Source: Dermatemys mawii (Eukaryota > Chordata > Testudines > Dermatemydidae). Taken from it: a DNA stretch of 64,000 nucleotides. Shown here one piece after another: positions 1-10,517 of the stretch. A model generated the notes under the pieces. That model made no database searches. It was not told the DNA's origin and saw only the letters and a program-made list of their open reading frames with translations. The translations under genes were made by a program, and so were the position numbers. The first letter of the stretch is position 1. Each line of letters opens with the position of its first letter. The stretch lies in the NCBI GenBank assembly GCA_007922305.1, contig ML677358.1:8992576-9056575 (forward strand), in the 5' to 3' direction.

Positions 1-1930
1 ACTCACTAGGGTAGGATTTTTGGTTTCTGTGGGGTTTTTTTTAATGCAATACGGAAGTAAAATTGCATTTGTTTTTTTCTTATTACCATCATCCTGGGGG
101 AGTGGAGAAGATATTGTGCCTTGGCAACAAAATTTCTGTGAGAGGTTTGAAAGTCTGTTTAGAAGCTGTAGTATTTATTGAGCAGTTAAGATAACTTCCT
201 GATTTAGAGCCAGATTCTATATTCCTGGCAGCCCTCAAATGCCTACTGCCTCAATGGAAGATTTGGGAGTGCAAAGAATACTGAATCAGATCCTTTGTTT
301 GATCATAAAGCACTTACTGTATTTTATAACACTATGGTTCATTTATTGCAATATGTGGTAAATTAATTGGGTGTGAAATTCATCTCAAGAAACAATCAGT
401 CCGCGACCATCCACTTAAGTCCCCCTGAAGCCTTTATCTGGTGCACTTGCCTTGTGATGCCTTCTCCTTACTTCACTTTGAAATCTGTGATATGAAGCAA
501 AATGGATTAATAAGTATCCTTCTCTCTACTAAGCAAGAGGCTTCTCCTGGGCTGCAATGTCCCTTTTCACTTCAGTCATGAATTTGTTCTTATTGCTCAT
601 CTTTAAAGTCTGATGTTCAAATATTTCCTTTTTATCCACACTAAAGGCTATTTATATCCATTGAATGCATGTGGCCTCTCATCAACGCTATTTCAGGGCT
701 CTGTATGGCAGTACATTTCTTACTCATTTTAATGTTAACATTATCTTTTTTTATACAACCTATCATATGCCTGATAAATATCAGAAAATCACAAATGCTG
801 TGTTGAATCACCATGGAATTTCACATCCACTTTCTAACACTAACACTCCACTGCACTTGTGCTGGACTTTTAGCTACTGATGTTATCAAGTTCTGCAAAA
901 CAGTCAAAACCATTTGAGTGTTTCTAAATACAGGCTGTTTTTGTCCCTTATTAACCATCCACTTTCCCAAACTTTGATCTTCTTCATGGACAATTAAATA
1001 CAGGCAGAGATGAATGAAAATTGAAACAGAAGGATCATATCACAAAGTGTGAATTGCTACAGCTCCGCATGTCTTTCTAGTCTAAGTGCACTTATGTACT
1101 AACCTCACTAAGCACTTTCTAAATAGCCAAAAACCCCTGGAAGTGTCAGGGCCAAATTTAGTAGAGTACGTTGTATATGTGTTACATGGGATCAAAATTG
1201 CCTCAAGAATATTGGAAAGTGATGTAGATTACCCACTGAATGCCAAGATGGTGCATACGAAATTTCATTGCTGAGGTAATCAAGCACAACTCCACTGAAC
1301 TAAACAACCCACTGGTGCCAGGGTTGTATTTGGTCCTCATGGTTGTACATGATCATATTTTCTAAAATAGAGACACAAGGCTTATGCACAGAAAAAGCAT
1401 AGGCACAAAAGGGCACTCATAGTTACAACAGTATGCAAAAGTGTATGTGCAAATCAGGGTAATGTGCACCCAAGGGGCTGGTCAGTCATTTAACTGGCCT
1501 TTTCCGCATGCATTGTTGGCACACCCAGGCCTCTGGCTTTGAAAATTACTATATCCCTTTCAACCAACACATGCAAAAGTCTCTCTGTTACTGAGTCCCA
1601 CATATATTTAATGCAATTATCTAAACCCTACTGCATGACTGAGGCTCATGTCTATAAATCTCCAGTCATCTAGGAACTTTACAGATGCCATTCTGATTGC
1701 ACACAGTGGCCACATGAAATTTCACAGAGACATCAGGAATAGGGCTATGAGTCTCCTGCTGTAAAAGCACAGGCACCTGCCCTCACAGGGAATTTCTGTT
1801 GGCCTTTAGCATTTGGAACACACAACTGAGCAGTTCTAAATCCATCCAGTAGAGGGCAGTGAACTAGTTGGTGCATTACAAGTAATACTTTCCCAGGCAA
1901 TGGGGGTGTATGGGTGAGTGGGTGTGGGTG
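1..1930. other. Intergenic DNA, no gene recognised
   Basis: Unremarkable AT-rich sequence. The open frames here are short, lack any recognisable domain and show no paired splice signals that would make a convincing exon. No repeat family could be named with confidence. Confidence 0.6.
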
Positions 1931-1946
1931 TGTAGTAACAACTTCT

Positions 1947-2000
<54 letters not shown>

Positions 2001-2025
2001 CACGCATGTAGCAACAACTTCTAGA
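1931..2025. repeat. (TG)n microsatellite framed by a 19-bp direct repeat
   Basis: An uninterrupted TG dinucleotide run spans about 1951-1996. It is bracketed by two copies of a 19-base sequence (1931-1949 and 2007-2025) that differ at one position (TGTAGTAACA versus TGTAGCAACA, then ACTTCTAGA in both). The open frames rich in His-Thr or Cys-Val repeats across this run are only translations of the dinucleotide. The flanking repeat could be a short tandem duplication within which the TG run expanded. Confidence 0.95.
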
Positions 2026-3880
2026 AATACAAACTCTCCTAAACGCTTTGATGCCAATAATGGAAAGTGGAACTGCAAGTGTTGGGGTGTTCAAAGTTAC
2101 TTACACTCCCCACTATTGAAACAAGCAATCGTACATCTATTAGATATTAAACAACACCCCAGGATACTGGCATAGAAGGTGCTGTCCTCATATGACTGTT
2201 ACCGATATACTTCTATGTGAAAACATGTGCGGAAAATGCTTACAATCAGAGCATGTGTTCCCATAATTCTAGGACAGTCATACACGCAAAGAGCAGTGCC
2301 ATTATTTAACCAGAGCATAAGGATAACCTCCGCTAAGCAATTCTCAAGACAGATCAACAGGAGGTACATCATGTCTTTCTGGCAGACACAGGAAACTGTA
2401 CATACCCCCATCACAATCAGCAATGGCGCAAATAGCGGGTGCCTTTATTTAATAAAAGCAAATGGACAACTGAAGAGCAGCAATTAGCAAGACAGAAAAA
2501 AAGGGGTATAGCATGACTTATTTGCCTTGAGGAAAGAACACCTCACAAACAGGTGCCATAGCTAGTTTATGGTCCACCATACACTAAAACTATATGACAC
2601 TTTCCAAAGACATTCAGAGTCACTAACACATCTGGGTGCCCTATATCTCAGTATTTTTATTGGAATTTCACAGCAGTTGCTGTTGCAGCACTCAGGATGG
2701 CTGGCCAGTCACAATCAGTGGCACAGAGAATATCTCCCCTTATTCAGAGAGGGAAGAAAATTCACTCAACCAAAACCTTATGATGGCAGAAAGGGGATCC
2801 TACGTGGCACTGGATTTTCAAAAGGCTTTTCTCCCCCCTCCACCCCCCTGCGCTGTCCCTCTTTGCCTGTGTTCTCACAGCCCCCGTCTTTTTAAAAAAA
2901 AATGGAGGATTTCTCTAACAGACTCACACATTACTGTAACTGATATTTTCCCACAGCCCTGGCCAGAAAAGAATTTTCCTCCCCTCTTCTATCAAGCCCC
3001 TTTCTTTAAATCATGTATTTTTCTCCTCATCTGCTGTTTTTAAGCAGAGCTTATCTCAATGGGCCTGAGCCACGGCATTTTCCATTGCCTTCAAGGGCTT
3101 CTGAGCACACACTCAGTTCAAATGTTTGATGCCCATTCTCACCTCCAGATCCCTTCCGCACAATGGCTCCCACCCACACCCACACGCCAGTCTCTATGCC
3201 TTGGGCTGGAAATCTCATGACAGCAGCTCTCAGGTTATTTCCAGCTCATGAAGGAGGAAGTGTCTTTTGGCCCCAGGAGTTACAGTAAGTCCCATTCTGA
3301 ACTGGGAGCAAACAATTCATTTTTCAGCCAGAAAATAACCTCCCATTTGGTCAGGCCAAAGCAGAACACAAGCCTGGAGAGGCTGGAGTCCACAGCCCAG
3401 GTTTCCAAGTTTGAGAAGCTTTAAAATTAGGCGTGCTATGTTCAGCTACCTGTAGTTCAACTGGGGATAGTTCAAGGTCTCTGAACATGTCAAGGTGAGC
3501 ACTACATCAAACCCAACGCAACTGCAGGATTTTAAAATGGTACAATTTTAATGGTTTAATGGTTTTTAATGGTACAATTTTCTGCATATTTGTAAACTCC
3601 CTTTATTTTATTTTAGTTCATTTAGCAGCTAATCTTGCCCCAAAGCCTTATGGCTGTGGAAGATCCTCTGGCAGAGGAACTGGTGCATCTCCACTGTGCA
3701 GAGGTAGACTATTTGAGCCCTGATGTGTGGATCCTCAAAGTCACAGAGCACCTTCCACAGGGCTTAGCAATAAGGAAACTGGAGGTAGCAGGAGGAAAAG
3801 ATCCATTGACAAAGAGTCCCCTCTTTATATGGATTTCCATGGCACATTGAGGCTCATACCTTTTATTCAGTCTCTATTCA
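2026..3880. other. Intergenic DNA, no gene recognised
   Basis: No coding exon, RNA gene or nameable repeat was seen. Around 2820-2900 there is a pyrimidine-rich patch, and around 3530-3580 a short local duplication of an 'aatggttt' type motif. Confidence 0.55.
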
Positions 3881-3916
3881 GGCAAAAAACCCATTGAAGT
3901 CAATGAGATTTTTGCC
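3881..3916. repeat. Short foldback with core TTGAAGTCAATG
   Basis: The stretch beginning GGCAAAAAAC and ending ATTTTTGCC folds back on itself around the palindromic core TTGAAGTCAATG. Similar degraded hairpins with the same core or with a 'cagatcctcag...' stem recur in the window (for example 4645-4705, 14631-14690, 47431-47530, 49412-49494 and 58189-58262). They look like remnants of an old palindromic interspersed repeat. Confidence 0.5.
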
Positions 3917-3933
3917 CGTCCCTCTCTCTGGGA

Positions 3934-4271
3934 CAGGGCCAACTCCAGCACCTGCTTGCTAAGGCAGGGGGCAGCATTCCAGGCGCTGTCAGGGCGGCAC
4001 TCAGGTGGCTTTTGGCAGCCTACAGTAGCTCTGACACTCTTCCCTCTTTGGTGGAGCTGCCGCAGGTGTGCTGCCAAAAGCCGCTCTTCCCTCTTCGACG
4101 GCACACCCGCAGCAGCTCCGCTGAAGAGGGAAGAGTGTTGGAGCTGCCGCAGGCGTGTTTGGCAGATGCCTGAAGCAGCTCTGCCACTCTTCTCTGTTCG
4201 GTGGACGCCTATGGCAGCTCCGCCACTATGCGGAGCTTCTTGAGGTGGCATAAAAGGTAGAGCCAGCCCTG
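3934..4271. mobile_element. Non-autonomous hAT-like DNA transposon with 8-bp target duplication
   Basis: A GC-rich 338-bp insertion starts CAGGGCCAACTC and ends GAGCCAGCCCTG, so its ends are imperfect inverted repeats of the CAGGGGCGGCTC type. It is flanked on both sides by the perfect 8-bp duplication CTCTGGGA (3926-3933 and 4272-4279), which is the hallmark of hAT-superfamily transposition. No transposase is encoded; the open frames on both strands are low-complexity Ala/Gly/Arg-rich translations of the GC-rich interior. A related copy with its own duplication lies at 59332-59571. Confidence 0.85.
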
Positions 4272-4279
4272 CTCTGGGA

Positions 4280-5869
4280 TTTAGCCCAGCGGCCCCTCCA
4301 TCCGGCCAGCAGGGAAGGAGCTCTGCCGATAGGCCACCCTGTTCCAGTCAGGGACTCTGGAGGGCCCTGTTGAGTTCAGGTTCTCAGAACTGGGAGAGTG
4401 GGGGTTAATGTCCCTTTGCCCACCACCCAATTTCTGACACCCAGGCATTAAACCCCCCCTTGGGCTACTCTGTAACATTAGTTCCCTTTTTAAGGGAAAA
4501 TTATTTCAGTTGTTCCTCCTCTTAATACACGTCCATCCAATTCGTCTCACAATTAATCTGAAAGAGTGAAAAAGCCCAAACCAGCTTCCTACAATGCAGT
4601 TCACCCAAGGGCAAGAGTAGAAAATAACATGCCTGAGCCAAATCCTCAGTGGGTGAAAACTGACATTGAAGTCAATGAGTGCTGTCTATTTACACCAGCA
4701 AAGGACCTGGACATCCATTTCAGCCATAGTTTACCCTATTATTAATTATTATTATTGTTAAAATTTTGCTGCATACATAAGTGATCAGTTTTCCGCTCTT
4801 AACTACATGTTTACTTATAGATAATTTTTCATAAGGATTTATTGTTCAACTCTTTCTTTTTTTTCTTTCAAAGTCTGCTAACATTTAGAAGCGAGTTCAG
4901 CCTGCAAAGCATTTGAAATGTAATTCTATGGTGGTTTATTTTCAGAAATGAAATAGTCAGTGGTCACTATATTTTATTGCTAGTACTTAGTGGTTTTACA
5001 AGTTGTTTTCTGTTCTGTGTATTAGCATAATTTGTTTGCTATAAAAAGACTCCTAAACATATATTTCTGCAATCTTCCTGGCCTACCACAGCATGAAACT
5101 TTAAAAGTTATATTAAACAGACACTGAGCAAAGTTTTAGGGCCAAAATTTACTTACTCTAAAAGGATTTTCCTTGCAGGATCTCCCTAAGCACTTATTTC
5201 TCCACACAACACTGCAAGATGTGCACATATGCACACACAAAAGGAGCACATCAAGTTCACAACCTGACCTAAGAAACACAGAGACTCACCTGTCATAAAA
5301 GCAGAAGCCTCAAACTGGAAGAAGTGGACATTCTGAAAGGGGAGGAGCTAACCTTAAATAAGCAAACAATATCAAACTCTGAAGGCAAAATATATAATGA
5401 TTTTTAAAAGTCGGCTACATCAATTATAGCTGTGGATGGACAGCTTTAGCTCCCGTTATCGGCTCCTATAGTGCAGAGACCTCACTGGCACCAGAAGCTT
5501 CTTTAAATAAAATCTCTAAAATGGTATGCAAATGCAGCCTCTTTTCATGTATCAATCATGCATGTATTCCTTACTCTAGTATTTCTCTCTGACAAACATT
5601 TAATTATGGCCAGTAACCATGGGACAAACTCTACTACCCATTTGTGGTAAGAAATGTCATTGCAAGTTAGAGGAGGCGAAATTCTCTTTAAGTTCATCTC
5701 TGGCTCTTCCACAGATAGAGCAACATACCAACCTGATCCACATGCATGACTCCTACCAATATAATGGGACCTATACACATGTACTGAGGACAGAATAAGG
5801 CCCAGAGAATAATGTGCTGTTTGGGAGATCTTAAAAATGCTATTGATAACTGAGACGCAGTTCAAGCGG
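4280..5869. other. Intergenic DNA, no gene recognised
   Basis: AT-rich sequence with one foldback-core remnant near 4645-4705 (similar to 3881-3916). No exon or RNA gene could be supported. Confidence 0.55.
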
Positions 5870-7400
5870 GGATATCTAGATGTAACCTTCTGCCCATCAG
5901 AGTTGGCAGCAACAAGGGCCGGGTTCAGTATCCAGGGGTTCCATTCCAATAGCACAATACAAAACCGGCTCGAGCCCCCACCCAGTGACCTGGGAAAACC
6001 ATATACCACCCCTCTGGGCGTCTGTAAGAGACAATACTTCCCCTCTCGCAAGCACAGAGTCTGAGTGTACCAAAAGCCTTTTAATAACAGGGAGAACCAA
6101 TGTGGCATTATATTGGGGAAACACCACAAACAAGGTTAAACTAAACCAAGGACCAGGAGCCCCCTCCCAGCAAATAGGCTGTGGCCTTCCCTTTGGCTCT
6201 TGAGTTCCACAACCCCAAAAAGTCACTCAATAGTCCCAAAAGTCCAACAGCCCAGGAGTCTCTGTTCTTGGTCAGTACAGAGTTCAAAAGTCACTCGGCA
6301 GAGTCTTACCTCCCAGCCTGGGTGGAAGTGGAGGGGAGGGCAAGGGGCACCTTACGTGGTCCGAGGCCAATTGCGCCACCTCTCTGTGGGGTTCCGCTGC
6401 AGCCCTCACCACAATCCGCTCTGCTGGCCATCCGACGAAGTGCTCTGCTCGCCGATACTCAAACCACTCTGCAGCGCCAGTCACTCCACTAGCCCGTCCT
6501 GCTAGCCGACACACGGACAGCTCTGCGGTGCCGGTCACTCTGTCAGCAGCACAAATGGCTCCGCTAGTCAACACACAGACTGCTCTGCTGCGCCAGTCAC
6601 TCCACCAGCAGCACCAACTACTCCGCTAGCCCGTCCTGCTAGCCGACACACAGACAGCTCTGCGGTGCCAGTCACTCCGTCAGCAGCACAAATGGCTCCG
6701 CTAGTCAACACACAGACTGCTCTGCTGCGCCAGTCACTCCACTAGCCGTCCTGCTAGCCGACACACAGACAGCTCGGCTGCACCAGCCACTCTGCACTAT
6801 GTTCAGGCCCCCCAACTTGAGACAGTGCTCAGTGATTTCTTTAGCTCCTAGGTGATTTCAGCTCTTAACTGATTTCAGCATATAGCAGGGGAGACTTAGT
6901 GCAGGTGCACCTGTGAGCCTAAAGTGATTTCAGCTGAGCAGCCTGAACCCAGACACCTAATGGAAGCAAAATTTAACTCTGACATTCCACAGTGGAGAGA
7001 GGCAGGGTGCAATAGGCCTGTAGGGCCCTCAGACAAAGCCCTCACCAAAAGGTATGGGTGCTTATCCTCAGCCTCTCTCGATCTAAAGTGTTCTGAAACA
7101 CATGGCCCTTGCCCAGTGAGTGCTACCTAGATGATGGCGAGTCCCTCCATCATAACAAGGGCCAAGTATGTGTCCCTAGTCCTTCATTCACAAAATCAGG
7201 GTAACATCACTTTATATTTCCTGCCCCAATAACATAGAAACTGGGGCTCCCACATCAGCCGAAGTGGCCATGTGGGCTGCTGTGGGCTCAGGCTAGGCGC
7301 AGTGGGTGTGTCTACGCAAATTGATCAGCCCCAAAGTTATTTTCCATAACTCACTGCAATTCCCATAGTTCGCCACCAGATGTCAGAATATATCTCATTC
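5870..7400. mobile_element. Probable LTR-like retroelement region, fragmentary
   Basis: This block is compositionally unlike its AT-rich surroundings and reads as repeated DNA of a type I associate with turtle LTR-like repeats (the part near 5900-6010, 'gcagcaacaagggccgggtt', is the most characteristic). It contains a GC-rich tandem array at 6489-6800. I could not define paired LTRs, a primer-binding site, gag/pol reading frames or flanking target duplications, so the limits are approximate. It could instead be a composite of several repeats. The open frames inside are short and show no retroviral motif. Confidence 0.4.
6489..6800. repeat. GC-rich tandem array with higher-order periods of 137 and 116 bp
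   Basis: A unit beginning CTAGCCCGTCCTGCTAGCC recurs at 6489, 6626 and, with one base missing, at 6742, giving spacings of 137 and 116 bp. Within each unit there are shorter related blocks built on 'ctgctagccgacacacagac', 'gcgccagtcactcc' and 'gtcagcagcacaaatggct'. The array lies inside the LTR-like region and is probably an internal minisatellite of that element. It codes for nothing recognisable. Confidence 0.85.
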
Positions 7401-7419
7401 CTGACACTGCTTACATAGA

Positions 7420-7616
7420 ATCAGAGGGGTAGCCGTGTTAGTCTGGAATTGCAGAAGTGACAAAGAGTCCTGTGGCACCTTAAAGACTAACTGAAATTTT
7501 TTCAGAGCATGAGCTTTCGTGGGATGCATCCGACGAAGTGGGTATTAGCCCACGAAAGCTCATGCTCTGAAAAAATTTCAGTTAGTCTTTAAGGTGCCAC
7601 AGGACTCTTTGTCACT
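7420..7616 (-). mobile_element. Foldback retroposon with perfect 68-bp arms and 14-bp target duplication
   Basis: The insertion is flanked by the perfect 14-bp direct repeat ACTGCTTACATAGA (7406-7419 and 7617-7630). Inside, bases 7456-7523 and 7549-7616 are exact reverse complements over 68 positions, separated by a 25-base spacer. The family is the same as the single copies at 10394-10517 and 62768-62900, whose sense strand ends in an 'agactaacacggctaccc' motif. With that sense, the 3' end is at the left and an inverted second copy of the 5' and middle part sits at the right. A long target duplication points to LINE-type target-primed integration. Because the arms overlap in content, ordinary twin priming alone does not explain the structure. 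Confidence 0.85.
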
Positions 7617-7630
7617 ACTGCTTACATAGA

Positions 7631-8048
7631 TAATGAAGGGCTTAGTGGTAATAGATGGAAGAGGGAAGATTAGAAGAACTGAATATATTTGTCTTTGACA
7701 AAAGGAAACAGCCCACGAATATCTGAAAGGTATCAACTTCCCAAGGGGAAAGGAACTGTTCAGGATGGGACTGGGTGGATAACTAGGAGCAATTATATGA
7801 CATTCCACGAAGATAAATTTAGATTCAACCTGAGAAAAAGAAAATTACGGCAGAACATTAGAATATAGAATAAACTAGGGGAGAGAAGGAAATTTGTAGA
7901 AACTCCATCAATGGAGATGTTTAAAAGCAATCAAGATAAAGTTTATCTGATAAAGCACTAATAAATATTTGTTAGGGAGAATCCTTTGTGGTGCTAGTTG
8001 ATGGTCTATGTGACCTACTAAATCTTTTCCAGTTCTAATATCTCTAAT
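7631..8048 (+). mobile_element. CR1-type LINE 3' fragment
   Basis: The order of sequence matches the non-coding-like 3' part of sauropsid CR1 copies: 'gttcaggatggga', 'actaggagcaat', 'ttagattcaacctgag', 'gaaactccatcaatggagat', then 'gacctactaaatcttttccag'. It is a diverged, 5'-truncated copy with no usable reading frame. The foldback element at 7420-7616 abuts it on the left. The typical ATTCTATG tail is eroded. Confidence 0.75.
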
Positions 8049-8761
8049 TATATTTATATCTTACTATAGCTTGGGACACAATGCAACATAGGGCTATGCT
8101 CTCAATTTAAAGCTTTTGGGAGACTTCTTTTCAGAACTCCAGTGTAATATGGCAAATCTGATCCTTGCTGAGACTCCCTCAACACCAGTGGAGTTTTGGC
8201 AAGAATCACTAGAACCATGGGCGAAGTGCATCTTCTACCACAGGATAATGGTTTAGATGTTGAAAACTATTTTCCCTATCTTGACCTATACAGATCTAGA
8301 GGGCCTCATGACATTTGCCCAGCATACACGGTGACATCAGCAACAAAGTAAATGTAGGCAGCAACCTTCAGAGAATCAAAAGTTGCCACATCAAAGACAG
8401 CAAAAAGAACAGACCATATTTATGAGATAATTGCTAGATTCTATATTCTGAAAAAAATAACCAGATCCCTGAATAATACACACCGTTGCTGGCCCCCCAT
8501 CTGTTGCCAAGTACCGTTAAAAGGGTTCAGATGAAGTTCAGACTTGCACATTTCCTTTATATTGATGTGCTATAGCATTGGTTAAACTATAGCGTCACCT
8601 CTGTGAGATAAACAGAATGGTCCTGACTTGACCTATACTATGATAAAGATCAGAGTCCTCAGGACTTCCCTAAACCAACTGCAGACAGTTGGGCTCTCCC
8701 AGTACTCTAAACCAAAAAAACCCCACCTCCACAAGGGAAGTAGTTCCCAGCACTGGTGCAC

Positions 8762-8868
8762 TGTCTACATTGGCACTTTACAGCACTGAAACTTGCAGCG
8801 CTCGGGGGGAGTTTTTTCACATCCCTGAGCAAGAAAGTTGCAGCGCTGTGAAGTGCCATTGTAGACAA
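8762..8868. repeat. Foldback interspersed repeat
   Basis: The left arm (TGTCTACATTGGCACTTTAC, then 'agcactgaaacttgcagcgctcgggg') is an imperfect reverse complement of the right arm ('ccctgagcaagaaagttgcagcg', then 'ctgtgaagtgccattgtagaca'), with a short T-rich loop at about 8810-8822. This is an interspersed hairpin-type repeat, probably a non-autonomous DNA element. No flanking duplication was resolved. Confidence 0.65.
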
Positions 8869-9484
8869 GCTCAATGGATCTTCTATACTTTCTTAGTACT
8901 TCTCATTATAGTATTCAATGCAGATGATGCATAACTCTGCATAACAGCATTAAGCAGTGTGGCCTAGCATAGATTTCAATGCCCAGTCACAGAATTTCTT
9001 GGAAAGTGATATTTCACATAGATGCAAATGATAAGAAAAATCATGTTGGTGTAAAGAAATTAGTTTTATTTTACCTGTCATCCTGTAAGAGGTAGAAAGA
9101 AAGACAGAGGAGACATAATTTTTGAACAGCCTCTATTAATGTCCTCCTGCGTGCAAAAGCCCCATATGGGCAAGCATAAATTGAGTCATTAAGGATGCAA
9201 TTTCCCTGTGTGCACAGGCAAAAGTCAGTGAGCATGTGAAAAGGTGACCATTAGGTAAACAATAGAACAATTTGAAAATATGGCCCAGTATGTCTGATTA
9301 GAAATCTTTGTGCAAATGAGCTTTGTATGAGGCCAGTACTCTCTGAAGCTGTAGTAAAGAAGAACCAGAGGTTTGGGCTTTGAAAATTTATAGCCATGTA
9401 GTACTCATGACCTCTGTTCACGGTCCCTGTTACTGTCAACCAGAGTAGTGAAGCACCGCTGCATACATAAAAACACCATAGTCA
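8869..9484. other. Intergenic DNA, no gene recognised
   Basis: Nothing supportable was seen in this stretch on either strand. Confidence 0.55.
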
Positions 9485-9560
9485 ACATCAGAATTTGAAC
9501 CCAGGATCTTCCATACCAAAAGAATGCACCCTTATTGCTTAAGCTAAATTGGTTATTACT
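9485..9560 (-). mobile_element. tRNA-derived SINE fragment (degraded)
   Basis: On the minus strand the sequence reads through 'taagcaataagggtgcattc' to 'cctgggttcaaattctga', which resembles the A-box to B-box spacing of a tRNA-derived SINE; GGGTTCAAATTC is close to the pol III B box. Copies of this kind are fossil repeats. A functional tRNA is ruled out because no cloverleaf can be formed. Confidence 0.45.
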
Positions 9561-9804
9561 AGCTGTTAAAAGGAGGCTGTTACAGATCCTAGAACCATCA
9601 CTAGAGGAAGTCACATTCACACACATTAGGATAGTGTGCTACATATTCCTGCCAGTAGACAAGCTCACTCAGAGCATCTGAGATTCAGTGGAATTCAAGT
9701 CCCATATAGGGTGCTATCTTGTAACAAGCCATGAACGCATCCATCTAAATAAATACCATGATCGTCAGAGCAGATCAAATCCAATATATTAAGCATCAGT
9801 CCCT

Positions 9805-10368
9805 ACTATGGAGGGGGCAAACTTTTTGGCCCGAGGGCCACATCGGGGTTGATAAATTGTACGGAGGGCTGGGTAGGGAAGGCTGTGCCTCCCCAAACAG
9901 CCTAGCCCTACCCCCATCTGACCTCTGCCCACTTTCCACCCCTGACTGCCCCCCTCAGAACCACTGACCCATCCAAACCCCCCCATGCTCCTTGTTCCCT
10001 AGCCACCCGAAGAGACCCCCCTGCCCCTAGCCACCCCCCCAGACCCTTTCCCCCTAAGCTCCCCTGCTTCTTGTCCCCTGTCCCCTTCCAAGACCCCCAA
10101 CCCTAACTGCTCCCCCAGGACCCCACCTCCTGCTTCCTGTCCCCTGACTGCCCCCCGAGACTCCCTGCCTTATTCAACCCCCTCGCCCTGGCTCCCTTAC
10201 CACGCCACTAAGAACAGCGTGTTTGGTGGCCCGGATGGAATCAGAGACACTGCCTCGCTCTTCCACCAGAGCACCAGAGCTGTGTGGCAGTATGGCTGAG
10301 TGTAGACGGGGGACAACAGGGGAGGTGCCAGGGACCAGGCAGGAAGATCCTGCAGGCCAGATGTGGAC
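9805..10368 (+). mobile_element. hAT-like non-autonomous element, 3' end truncated
   Basis: The left end (about 9805-9845, 'gggggcaaactttttggccc' then 'gagggccacatcgggg') matches the terminal sequence of a frequent sauropsid hAT-like family whose ends read CAGTGGTGGGCAAACT. The interior (9890-10210) is C-rich with repeated 'ccccctgcccctagccaccc' motifs. The right boundary near 'caggccagatgtgga' is followed directly by AT-rich DNA, so the right inverted terminus seems lost and no target duplication was found. The open frames here are low-complexity artefacts. Confidence 0.6.
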
Positions 10369-10393
10369 AATAATTAGTTATCAATTATTAGCA

Positions 10394-10517
10394 TCTGACG
10401 AAGTGGGTATTAGCCCATGAAAGCTTATGTTTCAATACTTTTGTTAGTCTTTAAGGTGCCACAGGACTCTCTGTCACTTCTGCAGATCCAGACTAACATG
10501 GCTACCTCTCTGATTCT
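10394..10517 (+). mobile_element. Short retroposon of the 'acatggctacctctctgattct' family
   Basis: A single-orientation copy runs from 'tctgacgaagtgggtattag' through 'taaggtgccacaggactctc' to 'ctaacatggctacctctctg' and an ATTCTT end. It is the same family as 7420-7616 and 62768-62900 and lies in sense (+) orientation. The ATTCT-type end resembles the tail of CR1 LINEs, which could mean the family borrows CR1 machinery. Only a weak 6-bp candidate duplication is visible. Confidence 0.7.

Noticed and set aside
1745..2175. Overlapping frames rich in His-Thr or Cys-Val
   Set aside because: Translations of the TG microsatellite on the two strands.
5545..6129. 194-codon minus-strand frame
   Set aside because: It overlaps the LTR-like repeat region, has no identifiable protein family, and competing frames occur on the other strand.
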